Of a stretch of 64,000 nucleotides of DNA, positions 35,945 to 45,003 are shown one piece after another. Position 1 is the stretch's first letter. Each line of letters starts with the position of its first letter. The notes below the pieces were generated by a model. That model was not told the DNA's origin, did not search any database, and worked only from the letters and a program-made list of their open reading frames with translations. Origin of the DNA: Chloroflexota bacterium (GTDB lineage Bacteria; Chloroflexota; UBA6077; FW602-bin22; CADDYW01); the NCBI GenBank assembly GCA_021324795.1, contig JAJPIK010000068.1:124001-188000 (forward strand). Reading direction: 5' to 3'. Made by a program: the position numbers and the translations under genes.

Positions 35945-36829
35945 TCATTTGGTTGATTTCGTGCGTCCGGACTTCGCGAGGAAGTCGCTGATGGCGAGCC
36001 GTAGAATCTCGGCGATGTACCCATCAATCACGCGGGCGGCGTCGAAGGCCTGGACCGCGTTGAAGTGGGCCTCGCCAATCTGCTCGCGCAGAAAGGCCAG
36101 CATCTGATCGTTCAGAACCTGGTATTCCTGAAGGACCGCGGTAGGCGTGAGCCCCTGGCTTACCCGGAGATTCTCGTGTTTCCTGATAGCTTCCCGAATG
36201 GCCGCGGGCGCCACGACCTGCTCCGGCGTCAGATCGCGCTGCAGTCCAACGATGATGGCTCCCACGATCACGGGGAGGTTATCGACGAGGCCCGGGGACA
36301 GCTCAGCGAAGTGGGAGGTGAACGGCTCGATCTGTTGCAGGCGACTGATTGCCCGAAGCACGACCTCGCGGCTATGGGCACTGAGGAGCTTCCCGGCCGC
36401 GAGGAGCGACTCGGGGGGAGGATGGAGAGGTGGGGGCAGCACCGCGGCCGGTGGGGGGCGTTTCAGGGCATCGGCTACTGCTCGTTGCAGGGCGTCGATG
36501 TCGTAGGGCATCACGATGACCTGTTCGACGGTGGGGGCGGCGCGGGCCTCGGCCAGGAGGCGTTCCGAGGAAGAGAGGGCGACGACCGGGATCGTCTCGG
36601 TGCGCGGATCGGCGTTCAGGCGATCGATGATCTGCCAGTCTTCGGGCTGGCGTGGGCGGATGTGGACGACGATCACGTCGGGGGAGGTCTGAGCGGCGGT
36701 GGTGACGGGATCGGTGCCGGGGGGAAGGAGGGTGACCTGGTAGCCGGCCTCGCGAAGAATCAGCTCATTGAGCTCGCGCAGCTCGGATTGACTCTCGATG
36801 AGCAGCACCCGCGGCTCTTTCCTCCGCAT
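35945..36829 (-). CDS. Pseudo-receiver with RsbRD-like C-terminal domain
   Basis: This is a regulatory protein of 294 residues. Residues 1-120 have the receiver fold pattern (RVLLIESQSELRELNELILR) but the phosphoacceptor is His in VIVVHIRPRQ, and the Lys of the switch site is Met in VIVMPYDID, so it cannot be phosphorylated in the usual way. A Pro-rich linker (PPPAAVLPPPLHPPPE) follows. Residues about 145-290 resemble the RsbRD N-terminal/stressosome-type sensor domain (KHENLRVSQGLTPTAVLQEY). It may act through protein binding in a general stress or sigma-factor switch. No partner genes are next to it. Confidence 0.75.
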   Translation of the reverse strand: MRRKEPRVLLIESQSELRELNELILREAGYQVTLLPPGTDPVTTAAQTSPDVIVVHIRPRQPEDWQIIDRLNADPRTETIPVVALSSSERLLAEARAAPTVEQVIVMPYDIDALQRAVADALKRPPPAAVLPPPLHPPPESLLAAGKLLSAHSREVVLRAISRLQQIEPFTSHFAELSPGLVDNLPVIVGAIIVGLQRDLTPEQVVAPAAIREAIRKHENLRVSQGLTPTAVLQEYQVLNDQMLAFLREQIGEAHFNAVQAFDAARVIDGYIAEILRLAISDFLAKSGRTKSTK

Positions 36830-37762
36830 CGCCGTCGCTCCACGACCTGTTTAATCCCACTGGCATGCAAATTCAAGACCAGACGCGTGGGATAGCGATG
36901 GGTAAAGATCATGCACCAGGGGAAGTCAGTCGACACACCAGGCCGATGCTGACACGGAGGAGTGGCCGGATGAAGTATGGAGCACATACGAGCGGCCATG
37001 GCAACCAGGTCGCTCGGTCAGATGACCTGCTCGCCGGGACCAGCAGAAGCGGCGAGCTTTAGTCCGTCGGCTTCCGACTCGCTGCGATCCGCCACGCCGA
37101 GCCGACATCCTGCGGGTTACAGTCGATTTTACTCTGCCAGCGCCACTCCTGCACCGGCCAAGAATCTCAGCCGATGATTGACCGCCTTAACTCAACCAGA
37201 TTATAACTCTGACTCAACGATCTGCAAACGGTCGTCAGATAGAATTAGCTTGTGGTGCATGGCTGGCCAGCGAGCGCTTGTCGAACGTCTGCCAGCTTTT
37301 TCAGACACTCGTCACCAATCGGCATTCCAAGCAGCGAGGCAGCTCTTCACGCAACGGCGCACCCATGTTGACACCGGACGTGATCGAGTTATCTCGTGAA
37401 CATCTTCTTTCCATACGGGTTTGCCCATGAGATGAGCCTGTAGTGGCGGAGCTTGTTCGATGCCTTGCTCGCATTGGAGATCGCCGGATCATGAATCGAC
37501 TTAAAGTCCGCCCGTTCTCAGACCACGAGCGAGGGGCGAGATAGCCATCCGGGAAGCGCCGCGTGAATAGAAACGTCGACTAGCGCCCCGTCTAGCGCTC
37601 CATGCCCTTCCCCAACCCCCCCCAGCAAGGATCGATAAACCTTACCTGTGTCACCTCTGGGTTTATAGATCGGGTTTGTAGATCCTTCTCTCAGCCAACC
37701 TCTCGTCCCGTCTCCGGCAAGCACAGACATCGAAATTCGAAGCCCCAGCAGGAGGAATCGCG
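36830..37762. other. Long non-coding boundary region
   Basis: This 0.9-kb stretch separates the stress genes from the glycan cluster. ORFs here are short, lack RBS and show no family resemblance; base use looks less coding-like. It ends in a C-run and an AT-rich part (GTTTATAGATCGGGTTTGTA) that may contain the promoter of the cluster. I see no transposase or tRNA remnant. Confidence 0.6.
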
Positions 37763-39253
37763 ATGCAGCCGCGATCAGGTAAGGCGATCATACTCGGGGG
37801 TGGCCCGGCGGGATTGACGACTGGGTTAGCGCTTTCCCGTGCCGGTTGGGTAGTGGAGGTATTTGAAAAGGCACCGACCGTGGGCGGTCTGGCTCGTACC
37901 GAGGTCCGAGATGGATTCCGCTTCGACATCGGTGGCCACCGCTGGTTTACCAAGAAGGATGAGCTCAATTACTTCCTCGTCGAGCTTCTTGGCGACGAGC
38001 TACTCATGGTGGATCGTACGAGCCGGATCTTCTTCGACGGAAAGTACGTGGACTATCCATTGAGACTTGGGAACGTCTTAACTCGGATTGGCCCAGCGAC
38101 CAGTGTACGTGCTGCTGGTGACTTTCTCATCTCGATTGCATCGCAGAAGATAAATCCCAAAGAAATCGCATCGATGGAAGACGCCTATGTGGCACAGTTC
38201 GGACAAACCCTCTACGAGCTGTTTTTTCGTCGATATTCCGAAAAAGTTTGGGGGCGCCAGTGCTCCGAGTTGTCCGGTGATTGGGTCGCTCAGCGAAGCC
38301 GCGGTCTTTCGCTCTTCACGGCAGTGCGGGACGCGATCAAACCCAGCGATAGTAAGGTAGAAAGCCTGGTCGAGCGCTTCATGTATCCTCGACTTGGCTA
38401 TGGGCGCATCTCCGAGCGGATGGCCGAGAACATCGCCGCCGCCGGCGGGAAAGTCCATCTCGGCCAGCAAGCTGTCCGGGTGCAACACGACGGTTCGGAA
38501 ATCACCGGCGTGACCGTGAGCGATGGCTCGAAAGAGCATATCGTCAATGGTGATGCGTTCGTATCGTCGATTCCGATGACCGAGCTCATCCAGATTCTCG
38601 ATCCTTCGGCCGATCGGTCTGCCCTGTCGGCGATTCAGACCTTGACCTACCGCGATCTGATCACCGTCAATGTGATGCTCAACCGCCAGCAAGTCACCAC
38701 GGATACCTGGACCTACGTCCACGATCCGACAGTTCACTTCGCCCGACTCCATGAGCCTCGCAATTGGAGTCGGGACATGGTGCCCGAGGGTAAAACTTCT
38801 CTGGTGCTGGAGTACTTCTGTGATGTCGGCGACGGACTCTGGCAACGCTCGGACGCGGATCTGTGCGCTCTTGCCGTCAAGGAGCTGGTAGAAAAGCTTC
38901 ATTACATCACTCCGAACGAGGTCATCGGTGCGTACGCGTCGCGCAATCGGGACGCGTATCCGCGATACAACCTGGGCTATCAAGGCGCGGTCGAGACGGT
39001 CAAGAACTATCTTCGATCCTTCCGCAATCTATCGATTGTCGGACGGGGCGGGACGTTCCGCTACTTTAACACGGATCACGCGGTCGAGACCGGACTACTC
39101 GCGGCGCGGGGTGTTTTGGGCGAGTCGGTGAACCTGGACGACGTCAACTCGAAACAAGAGTATCTGGAAGAGCGACGCGTGTCGAGTCGAAGAGCCTCAC
39201 CACCCTCAGTGGGTCAAGAGGCCACGCCCCGGGAGGGTACGAAGATATGCTAG
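37763..39253 (+). CDS. FAD-dependent amine-oxidase/UDP-galactopyranose mutase-like oxidoreductase
   Basis: This is a flavoprotein of 496 residues and the first gene of the glycan cluster. The FAD-binding start IILGGGPAGLTTGLALSRAG is followed by VEVFEKAPTVGGLARTE, GFRFDIGGHRWFTKKDE (as in protoporphyrinogen-oxidase-like and Glf-like proteins) and, near the end, GRGGTFRYFNTDHAVETGL. In glycan loci such genes interconvert or oxidise sugar nucleotides or reduce polyprenol intermediates; the substrate is open. GGAGG lies about seven bases before the ATG. The C-terminus is a hydrophilic tail. The end overlaps the next glycosyltransferase. Confidence 0.85.
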   Translation: MQPRSGKAIILGGGPAGLTTGLALSRAGWVVEVFEKAPTVGGLARTEVRDGFRFDIGGHRWFTKKDELNYFLVELLGDELLMVDRTSRIFFDGKYVDYPLRLGNVLTRIGPATSVRAAGDFLISIASQKINPKEIASMEDAYVAQFGQTLYELFFRRYSEKVWGRQCSELSGDWVAQRSRGLSLFTAVRDAIKPSDSKVESLVERFMYPRLGYGRISERMAENIAAAGGKVHLGQQAVRVQHDGSEITGVTVSDGSKEHIVNGDAFVSSIPMTELIQILDPSADRSALSAIQTLTYRDLITVNVMLNRQQVTTDTWTYVHDPTVHFARLHEPRNWSRDMVPEGKTSLVLEYFCDVGDGLWQRSDADLCALAVKELVEKLHYITPNEVIGAYASRNRDAYPRYNLGYQGAVETVKNYLRSFRNLSIVGRGGTFRYFNTDHAVETGLLAARGVLGESVNLDDVNSKQEYLEERRVSSRRASPPSVGQEATPREGTKIC

Positions 39254-40365
39254 TGGAATCTCGCCCGGGCGCGGCCGGTGCATTGAACTCGTCGGGCATC
39301 CCCGCGATTAGCGTCATCATCCCGGTACGAAACGGTAGTCAGACACTGGAATGGTGCCTGAGAGCCCTCCAAAAGAGCCAGGGCGTTGCCTGGGAGTGTA
39401 TCGTCGTCGACGATGGCTCCACGGACGACTCGATGGCTATTGCCGAGCGGTGGGGCGCGCAGGTCATCGTCGGCGACGGCCAAAACTATGGCCCGGCCCG
39501 TGCCCGAAACGTCGGTGCCGCCGAGGCTCACGCGCCGCTGCTGTGTTTCCTCGACGCCGACGTGACAGCACGTGAGGATACGCTAGCTGCGTTCGTACGC
39601 CTGTTCGAGATGAACGAAGGTCTGGCCGCGGCGTTTGGCTCGTACGATGCGAATCCGGCCGCGGGCGACTTCCTTTCCCAGTACCGCAATCTGCTGCATC
39701 ACTTCGTTCACCAGAGCGGCCACGAAAAGGCCTCGACGTTCTGGAGCGGCTGTGGCGTGATCCGCCGCGACATCTTTCTCTCCATGGGGGGCTTCGATCC
39801 CGGCTACGTTCGGCCGAGCATCGAAGACATTGAGCTTGGCTATCGCCTGCACCGAAATGGCCTGCCAATTCATCTGGCCAAGCAGATCCAGGTCACCCAC
39901 CTCAAACAGTGGAGCCTCTGGTCAATCCTGAAAACCGACATTCGCGACCGCGCGCTGCCTTGGACCGAGTTGATCCATCGTTCTGGCTACCTGCCCAACG
40001 ATCTGAATCTCCAGACGTCCGGTCGGGTCAGCGCGCTCTGTGTACTTGCTCTCACCCTCTGCTTGCTCGCCGGGTGGGAAAACCCGCTGCTCTGGCTGGG
40101 CTGCCTGCCGCCGGTCGGGATCCTGCTCGCCTATAATCGCGGACTCTACGCCTTCTTTGCGCGCCGTCGCGGCTGGTGGTTCTTGCTGCGTGCTCTCCCC
40201 CTGCACTGGCTCTATTTCTCCTATTCCGCGCTCGCCTTCGTCTGGGCAACGTGCATCATCATGGGCAGTCAGACGCGATATCTGCAATGGATGTCTCCGC
40301 TGCGAAGTCGGATTAGCGGGTTCCGGGCGACTCCCACCAACGCTCGAGAAGTCGTTAATCAATGA
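39247..40365 (+). CDS. GT2 glycosyltransferase with C-terminal membrane helices
   Basis: This is a GT-A fold transferase of 372 residues. Substrate and metal motifs are VIIPVRNGSQTLEWCLRAL, IVVDDGSTDDS and the DxD-type LCFLDADVTARED. The acceptor side contains FDPGYVRPSIEDIELGYRLH, the usual ED motif. Two to three hydrophobic helices at the end (residues about 265-345) anchor it to the membrane. It starts a chain of overlapping genes. Sugar specificity cannot be told. It lacks the C-terminal signature shared by the other GT2 proteins of the cluster. Confidence 0.92.
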   Translation: MLVESRPGAAGALNSSGIPAISVIIPVRNGSQTLEWCLRALQKSQGVAWECIVVDDGSTDDSMAIAERWGAQVIVGDGQNYGPARARNVGAAEAHAPLLCFLDADVTAREDTLAAFVRLFEMNEGLAAAFGSYDANPAAGDFLSQYRNLLHHFVHQSGHEKASTFWSGCGVIRRDIFLSMGGFDPGYVRPSIEDIELGYRLHRNGLPIHLAKQIQVTHLKQWSLWSILKTDIRDRALPWTELIHRSGYLPNDLNLQTSGRVSALCVLALTLCLLAGWENPLLWLGCLPPVGILLAYNRGLYAFFARRRGWWFLLRALPLHWLYFSYSALAFVWATCIIMGSQTRYLQWMSPLRSRISGFRATPTNAREVVNQ

Positions 40366-41798
40366 GCTTGGCGCGCCGGGTAGCCGTTGCCGGCTCGCCG
40401 AGCGAAGCCCGGACACGGTCGTGGTGGCAAAGCCTCGTTAGTCAGCCATGGCTGACCATCGCCGTGGTCGCGCTGATCTTTCGGATTCTGATCGCGCTGC
40501 CGGCCATTCCCCATGTCCTGAGATTCTTTATCCCACCTGACTCGTTCGAATACGACCAGCTTGGCTGGAATCTTGCTCAGGGGCATGGGTTCTCAGAGGC
40601 ATCCTCGCCCCCCTTCGCGCCGGACGTGCGTCGAACGCCGATTTACCCGCTGCTGCTCGCCGCGTTATACCTGGTGGGCCACCATCCAGCAAGCGCGGTC
40701 GCCGTCAATCTCCTGCTCGGGGTAGCCACCTGTGTTCTGACCGTCATGCTCGGCAACCGGATTGGAGGTCCGAGCGTCGGCTTCATCGCCGGCCTCTTGA
40801 TCGCCACCGACGAGACCTCGGCTGCCTATAGTCTCGTCCTCATGACGGAGACGCTCTTCACCGTCCTGGTCCTGGTCTCGGCGCTCAAGCTGGCTCGCTA
40901 TCTTATGGCCGGCCAGATTTCGGACGTGATCGTGGCGGCCCTCTGCATCGGTGTCGCCTTTCTGACGCGTCCCATTGGACTGTTTTTACCAATTATCGTT
41001 GGGCCGGCCATCTGGTGGCTGCGTAGAACCTCGGCGAGGCGTGCGAGTCTGCTGGCCGCGGGCGCGTTTATTCTCGTCGGAATGCTCTTTCCGGCCGGCT
41101 GGACGGCGCGGAACTATTTTGTCGCCGGTCTGGCCCAGCCGACCTCACTGATCGCGATCAACGGCTACTATTACCGAGCAGCGCCGCTTCAGGCCCGGAC
41201 ACAGGGCATCTCGGTGAACGACGAGCAGAGTGCGCTGTCGACCGCGCCCGGCATCCAGGCCAGTCGCACCGGCGAGGAGAATTCGGCAGAGCTCCGGACA
41301 ATGGAACAACGTGCCATTCAGATCATCTTGAGCAATCCAGTCAGCTACGCGGAGATAAACGCCCTGGGCACCGCGCGCATGCTGGGGCCAGACCGGGACA
41401 TTCTCGCCCGTTTGAGCGCCGCCGAACGCATGAGCACGACGCCACCGAGTAGCGTGGCAGAGTTCATCACGACTACGACGCGACACGGTCCGGAGACAAC
41501 TGGTGTTGTGCTGGGCGTTGAAGTGGCGCAATTAGTGGCGCTGTATTCATTGGCGGTGATCGGCATCCTGATCGGGTGGCACGATGAGTCGCGTCGGGCG
41601 CCGATCGCACTCCTGGTCATGCTGATCTTCTACTTTCTGGTCATCTCCGGCCCCGAGGCGTATCCACGGTTTCGGGTTCCGATGATGCCTTTCGTGTGCA
41701 TCCTGGCGGCCCTTGGTGCCCAGGCGTGCGGGCGATACCTGGCAGCGCGGTCAATTCTGGCCGAAACTGATCCAGGCGCGAGAAGAGAGCAAGCGTGA
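40362..41798 (+). CDS. GT39/ArnT-like membrane glycosyltransferase
   Basis: This is a polytopic membrane enzyme of 478 residues. The first external loop FFIPPDSFEYDQLGWNLAQG carries the acidic residues used by PMT/ArnT enzymes, and the second loop VRRTPIYPLLLAALYLVG is typical. Helices occur through about residue 250 and again at the end; the middle has an extracytoplasmic segment. Such enzymes move a sugar from polyprenyl phosphate to a lipid or protein acceptor. Both ends overlap neighbours by ATGA. Confidence 0.88.
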   Translation: MSLARRVAVAGSPSEARTRSWWQSLVSQPWLTIAVVALIFRILIALPAIPHVLRFFIPPDSFEYDQLGWNLAQGHGFSEASSPPFAPDVRRTPIYPLLLAALYLVGHHPASAVAVNLLLGVATCVLTVMLGNRIGGPSVGFIAGLLIATDETSAAYSLVLMTETLFTVLVLVSALKLARYLMAGQISDVIVAALCIGVAFLTRPIGLFLPIIVGPAIWWLRRTSARRASLLAAGAFILVGMLFPAGWTARNYFVAGLAQPTSLIAINGYYYRAAPLQARTQGISVNDEQSALSTAPGIQASRTGEENSAELRTMEQRAIQIILSNPVSYAEINALGTARMLGPDRDILARLSAAERMSTTPPSSVAEFITTTTRHGPETTGVVLGVEVAQLVALYSLAVIGILIGWHDESRRAPIALLVMLIFYFLVISGPEAYPRFRVPMMPFVCILAALGAQACGRYLAARSILAETDPGARREQA

Positions 41799-42763
41799 GT
41801 TCGCCTTGGATGACTCCCTATTTCAGACAACCGATCGATTCATTAACCCTCTCGGTCGTCGTCGCGGCGCGGAATGGGCGCGCGACGGTCGAGCCTTGCT
41901 TGCGAGCGCTCGAGGAGCAGCGCAAGGACGGGATCGTCGAGATCATCGTGGTGGATCATTCGACTGACGGCACCGCGAGTATCGTGCGCGAACGGTTTCC
42001 GGAGGTGGAGATTGTGGAACGGGCTGATTCCGCGCTGGTTCCAGAATTGTGGGCGGAAGGAGTGCTTCGGGCGCGCCAGTCGATCGTCGCGTTGACGACG
42101 ACTCAGATGGCCGTCTCTCCGGGTTGGGCGCGAACGTTGATTCGCCTTCATCAGACGCATCCCTGGGGTGGAGTAGGAGGCCCGATTTTCCAAGCGAGAG
42201 GATTACGCCTTGCGGATCAAGCGGTGTACTGGCTCCGATTTGGACAATGGGGCGGAGCGAATTGTCAGGGCGTCGTCCACGACCTGCCCGGTGATAACGT
42301 GAGCTACCAGCGGGCGCGAATCCTCGACTTCGATGAAACTATCCGCCGTGATGGTTTCTGGGAAAATGAGATTCACGCCGTTCTTCGTCAGTCAGGTGCG
42401 CGGTTTTACGCGGAGAGCGAGGCGTCGGCTCGTTTTCTCGGCCACACTTCGATTCGCGAATTGGCCAGCCAGCGCCTGGTCCACGGTCGTCGCTTCGGCG
42501 CCCGGCGGGTAGCGTCGGCGTCCTTCGTCCGACGCTCGCTCTTCGTGCTTGCCTGGCCGCTGACACCGGCCGTCTTTCTGGCGCGCCTCTTCGCCCGGGC
42601 ACGTCGGGCTGGTGGGACTCTGAGCTTTGTCCGATCGTTACCGTGGCTACTCTATCTTCTCGCTTGGTGGAGCAGCGGGGAGTTACTGGGCTATCTGTTG
42701 GGAGAATTCGCCGACGATTCAGTCTCGCCGAGCCAGGGAGCTGTCCATAAAAGTGGACACTAA
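41795..42763 (+). CDS. GT2-like glycosyltransferase, paralog A, acidic motif missing
   Basis: This GT2-like protein of 322 residues begins LSVVVAARNGRATVEPCLRAL and has the nucleotide-site IIVVDHSTDGTASIV. At the place of the DxD/EDx metal motif it reads SIVALTTTQMAVSPGW, with no acidic residue, whereas its paralog reads VAITEDHC. The acceptor-side motif GDNVSYQR and HGRRFGARR are kept. The end carries the cluster-specific signature WSSGELLGYLLG. Hydrophobic stretches near the end (FVLAWPLTPAVFLARL) suggest membrane association. It may be a non-catalytic partner of another GT2. Confidence 0.85.
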   Translation: MSSPWMTPYFRQPIDSLTLSVVVAARNGRATVEPCLRALEEQRKDGIVEIIVVDHSTDGTASIVRERFPEVEIVERADSALVPELWAEGVLRARQSIVALTTTQMAVSPGWARTLIRLHQTHPWGGVGGPIFQARGLRLADQAVYWLRFGQWGGANCQGVVHDLPGDNVSYQRARILDFDETIRRDGFWENEIHAVLRQSGARFYAESEASARFLGHTSIRELASQRLVHGRRFGARRVASASFVRRSLFVLAWPLTPAVFLARLFARARRAGGTLSFVRSLPWLLYLLAWWSSGELLGYLLGEFADDSVSPSQGAVHKSGH

Positions 42764-43721
42764 GGTGACGAGTCACTCGGTGGACTCGCGGACGATCTCT
42801 CAGGAACGGCTTCAGGCACACCCGACCGAGCGCCCCCAGGTGTCCGTCGTGATCGCGTCGGTGAACGGGCCATCATACCTCGACGCTTGCCTCGCGTCGC
42901 TGTCGAGCCAGCGTGGCAACGTTCGAGGAGAAGTGATCGTTGTCGATTGTTACGGCGGTGAGATCCAAGATCTGGTCACCCACAAGTACCCCTGGGTGAA
43001 GCTGCTGTCGTTTAGCGAGCGACTGACCATTCCGAGACTACGGGCAATCGGGATCGCTCATAGCACCGGCCAGTTCGTCGCGATCACCGAGGATCACTGT
43101 ATCCCGGCGGACGATTGGTACGAGCGCATCGTCGCCTGTCTTGAAGGATCCTACGTTGCCGTGGGTGGCGCCGTCGAGAACGCGAGCACCGAGCACCTGG
43201 TCGACTGGGCAGTCTTTCTCTGCGAATACTATCGACAGGTCAATCCGATTCCGAAAGGCGAAGTCGACGACGTCGCGGGGATGAACGTTGCCTACAAGCG
43301 CGAAGCACTTGATGGTTTACAGGATCTGCTCGCGGCGGGGCGTTGGGAGAACTTCTTCCACGCGCGACTCCGTGCGAATGGCTTTCGCCTTTATTCCGAT
43401 CCCGCGATGTTGATCTACCACCGCAAATCGTTCAGCGTCACTGGTTTCCTCGCTCAGCGCTTCCATTACGGGCGCGCCTTCGCGGGCATGCGTGTCGACG
43501 GAGCGACGGTATCGCGGCGCGCGATCTTCGGGATGGGGACCGTGCTCTTGCCGCCAGTGCTGATCGGGCGCATCGCGTCCCAGGTTGTCTCTCGGCGCCG
43601 CCACCGCCTCGTCTTTCTGAGGTGCCTCCCGTTGTTGAGCCTTTTCGTGGTTAGCTGGGCCGCCGGTGAGTGTGTTGGCTATCTGGCCGGGCCTGGCGAC
43701 AGCCTCGCTCGGGTCGAGTAG
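42753..43721 (+). CDS. GT2 glycosyltransferase, paralog B
   Basis: This GT2 protein has VSVVIASVNGPSYLDACLASL, VIVVDCYGGEIQDLV, the acidic site VAITEDHCIPADDW, GMNVAYKREAL, FFHARLRANGFRL and HYGRAFAGMRV. It ends with the signature WAAGECVGYLAG. Start is uncertain: GTG at VDTKVT has GGGAG twelve bases ahead; later GTG codons are possible. The ORF track start lies inside the preceding gene and is not likely. Overlap of about 11 bases with paralog A indicates a shared transcript. Confidence 0.87.
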   Translation: MDTKVTSHSVDSRTISQERLQAHPTERPQVSVVIASVNGPSYLDACLASLSSQRGNVRGEVIVVDCYGGEIQDLVTHKYPWVKLLSFSERLTIPRLRAIGIAHSTGQFVAITEDHCIPADDWYERIVACLEGSYVAVGGAVENASTEHLVDWAVFLCEYYRQVNPIPKGEVDDVAGMNVAYKREALDGLQDLLAAGRWENFFHARLRANGFRLYSDPAMLIYHRKSFSVTGFLAQRFHYGRAFAGMRVDGATVSRRAIFGMGTVLLPPVLIGRIASQVVSRRRHRLVFLRCLPLLSLFVVSWAAGECVGYLAGPGDSLARVE

Positions 43722-43743
43722 GTAATCGGAGCGTTAGGACGCG

Positions 43744-45003
43744 ATGCAGGTTGGGATTGATCTCAGTTGCTGGTCAAACTACCGCGGCTATGGCCGCTAC
43801 ACCCGCAATCTGGTGGATGCTCTTCTGGTGGCCGGCGGGAAGCATTCCTACGTCGGGTTCTGCGATCGAGTGACCGCTCGGGAAGGCACGTTTCCCTCCG
43901 GGCTGAAGCTCGTGACCGTGGCAACCTCACAAGCGCCGACGCAAGCGGCTACCGCCTACGGACGGCGACGCGTCTCGGACATGTGGCGGATGGCCTGGGC
44001 GGTGTTTCGCTCCGGCGTCGACCTGATGTTCTTTCCCAGCTCTTACACCTACTTTCCGGTCTTGCCGCGAACTCGGTGCGTCATCGTCGTCCACGACGCG
44101 ATCGCCGAGCGCTGGCCGAAGCTGATCTTTCCGACCTGGACCGGGCGTCTCGCCTGGACTGCGAAGTCTCGCATGGCTGGCTGGCAAGCAGACCGCGTCA
44201 TCACGGTCTCGCACAACGCGGCCGACGCCATCCACGCACACCTGGGGATCTCGACGCGGCGCCTCCGGGTGATCTATGAAGCCGCTGACCCGGTCTTCAG
44301 AATCCAGGACGCTAGCATCGAACGCGAGAGACAGGTGCGCGAGCAGTACGGAATTCCTCCGACCGCGCGGTTGCTGCTCTACGTCGGGGGATTCAGCCCC
44401 CATAAGAACCTGGAGGCCCTGCTCGCGGCCTTCGCGCGTTTGGTCGGTAGCTCGGCCGCGAGCGAGCCGCGCGACGAGGGGCCGCTCCATCTCGCCCTGG
44501 TCGGTGAGACGACGCGGGAAGCGTTCTTTTCTTGCTACACTGCCTTGTGCGAGCAGATCGGCCAGCTTGGTCTGGAATCACGGGTGACCTTTACCGGCTT
44601 CGTTCCGGACGCGGATCTCGTTCAGCTCTACCGAACGGCAGTTTGTCTGGTCCTGCCCTCCCGCGACGAGGGCTTCGGTCTGCCGGTCGTCGAGGCAATG
44701 GCGTGCGGAACGCCGGTCGTGACCAGCCGGGGCGGCGCGCTGCCGGAGCTGGTGGGCGAGGCAGGAATACTCGTCGACCCGGATCGAACCGACGACTTTG
44801 CCGACGCGCTGCGCCGGGTGTCCGAGGATGTCGAGTGCCGGGCCGAACTTCGCGAGCGTGGCCTGCGCCGGGCGAGCCAGCTTGACTGGAACGTGGCGGC
44901 GGCAGACTTGCTTCGGGTTTTCGACGAGCTCGATCCCACCGCGCGCGTGACCGCGGGTCCGAACCCCTCCGAACTCTCGCCCGGGTGGCGTGAAGGTGGC
45001 TGA
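43744..45003 (+). CDS. GT4 glycosyltransferase
   Basis: This is a GT-B fold transferase of 419 residues. The acceptor domain starts MQVGIDLSCWSNYRGYGRYT. The donor domain has LLLYVGGFSPHKNLEALLAAF and the EX7E motif DEGFGLPVVEAMACGTPVV, as in mannosyl or glucosyl transferases of the RfaB/WbaZ kind. It retains anomeric configuration by family rule. It lies within the co-directional cluster; its end overlaps the next GT4. Sugar identity is unknown. Confidence 0.93.
   Translation: MQVGIDLSCWSNYRGYGRYTRNLVDALLVAGGKHSYVGFCDRVTAREGTFPSGLKLVTVATSQAPTQAATAYGRRRVSDMWRMAWAVFRSGVDLMFFPSSYTYFPVLPRTRCVIVVHDAIAERWPKLIFPTWTGRLAWTAKSRMAGWQADRVITVSHNAADAIHAHLGISTRRLRVIYEAADPVFRIQDASIERERQVREQYGIPPTARLLLYVGGFSPHKNLEALLAAFARLVGSSAASEPRDEGPLHLALVGETTREAFFSCYTALCEQIGQLGLESRVTFTGFVPDADLVQLYRTAVCLVLPSRDEGFGLPVVEAMACGTPVVTSRGGALPELVGEAGILVDPDRTDDFADALRRVSEDVECRAELRERGLRRASQLDWNVAAADLLRVFDELDPTARVTAGPNPSELSPGWREGG

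Noticed and set aside
36926-37492. Short ORFs in the boundary region as decayed transposase
   Set aside because: Translations in several frames show no DDE, HTH or zinc motifs; no terminal inverted repeats or target duplication were seen.
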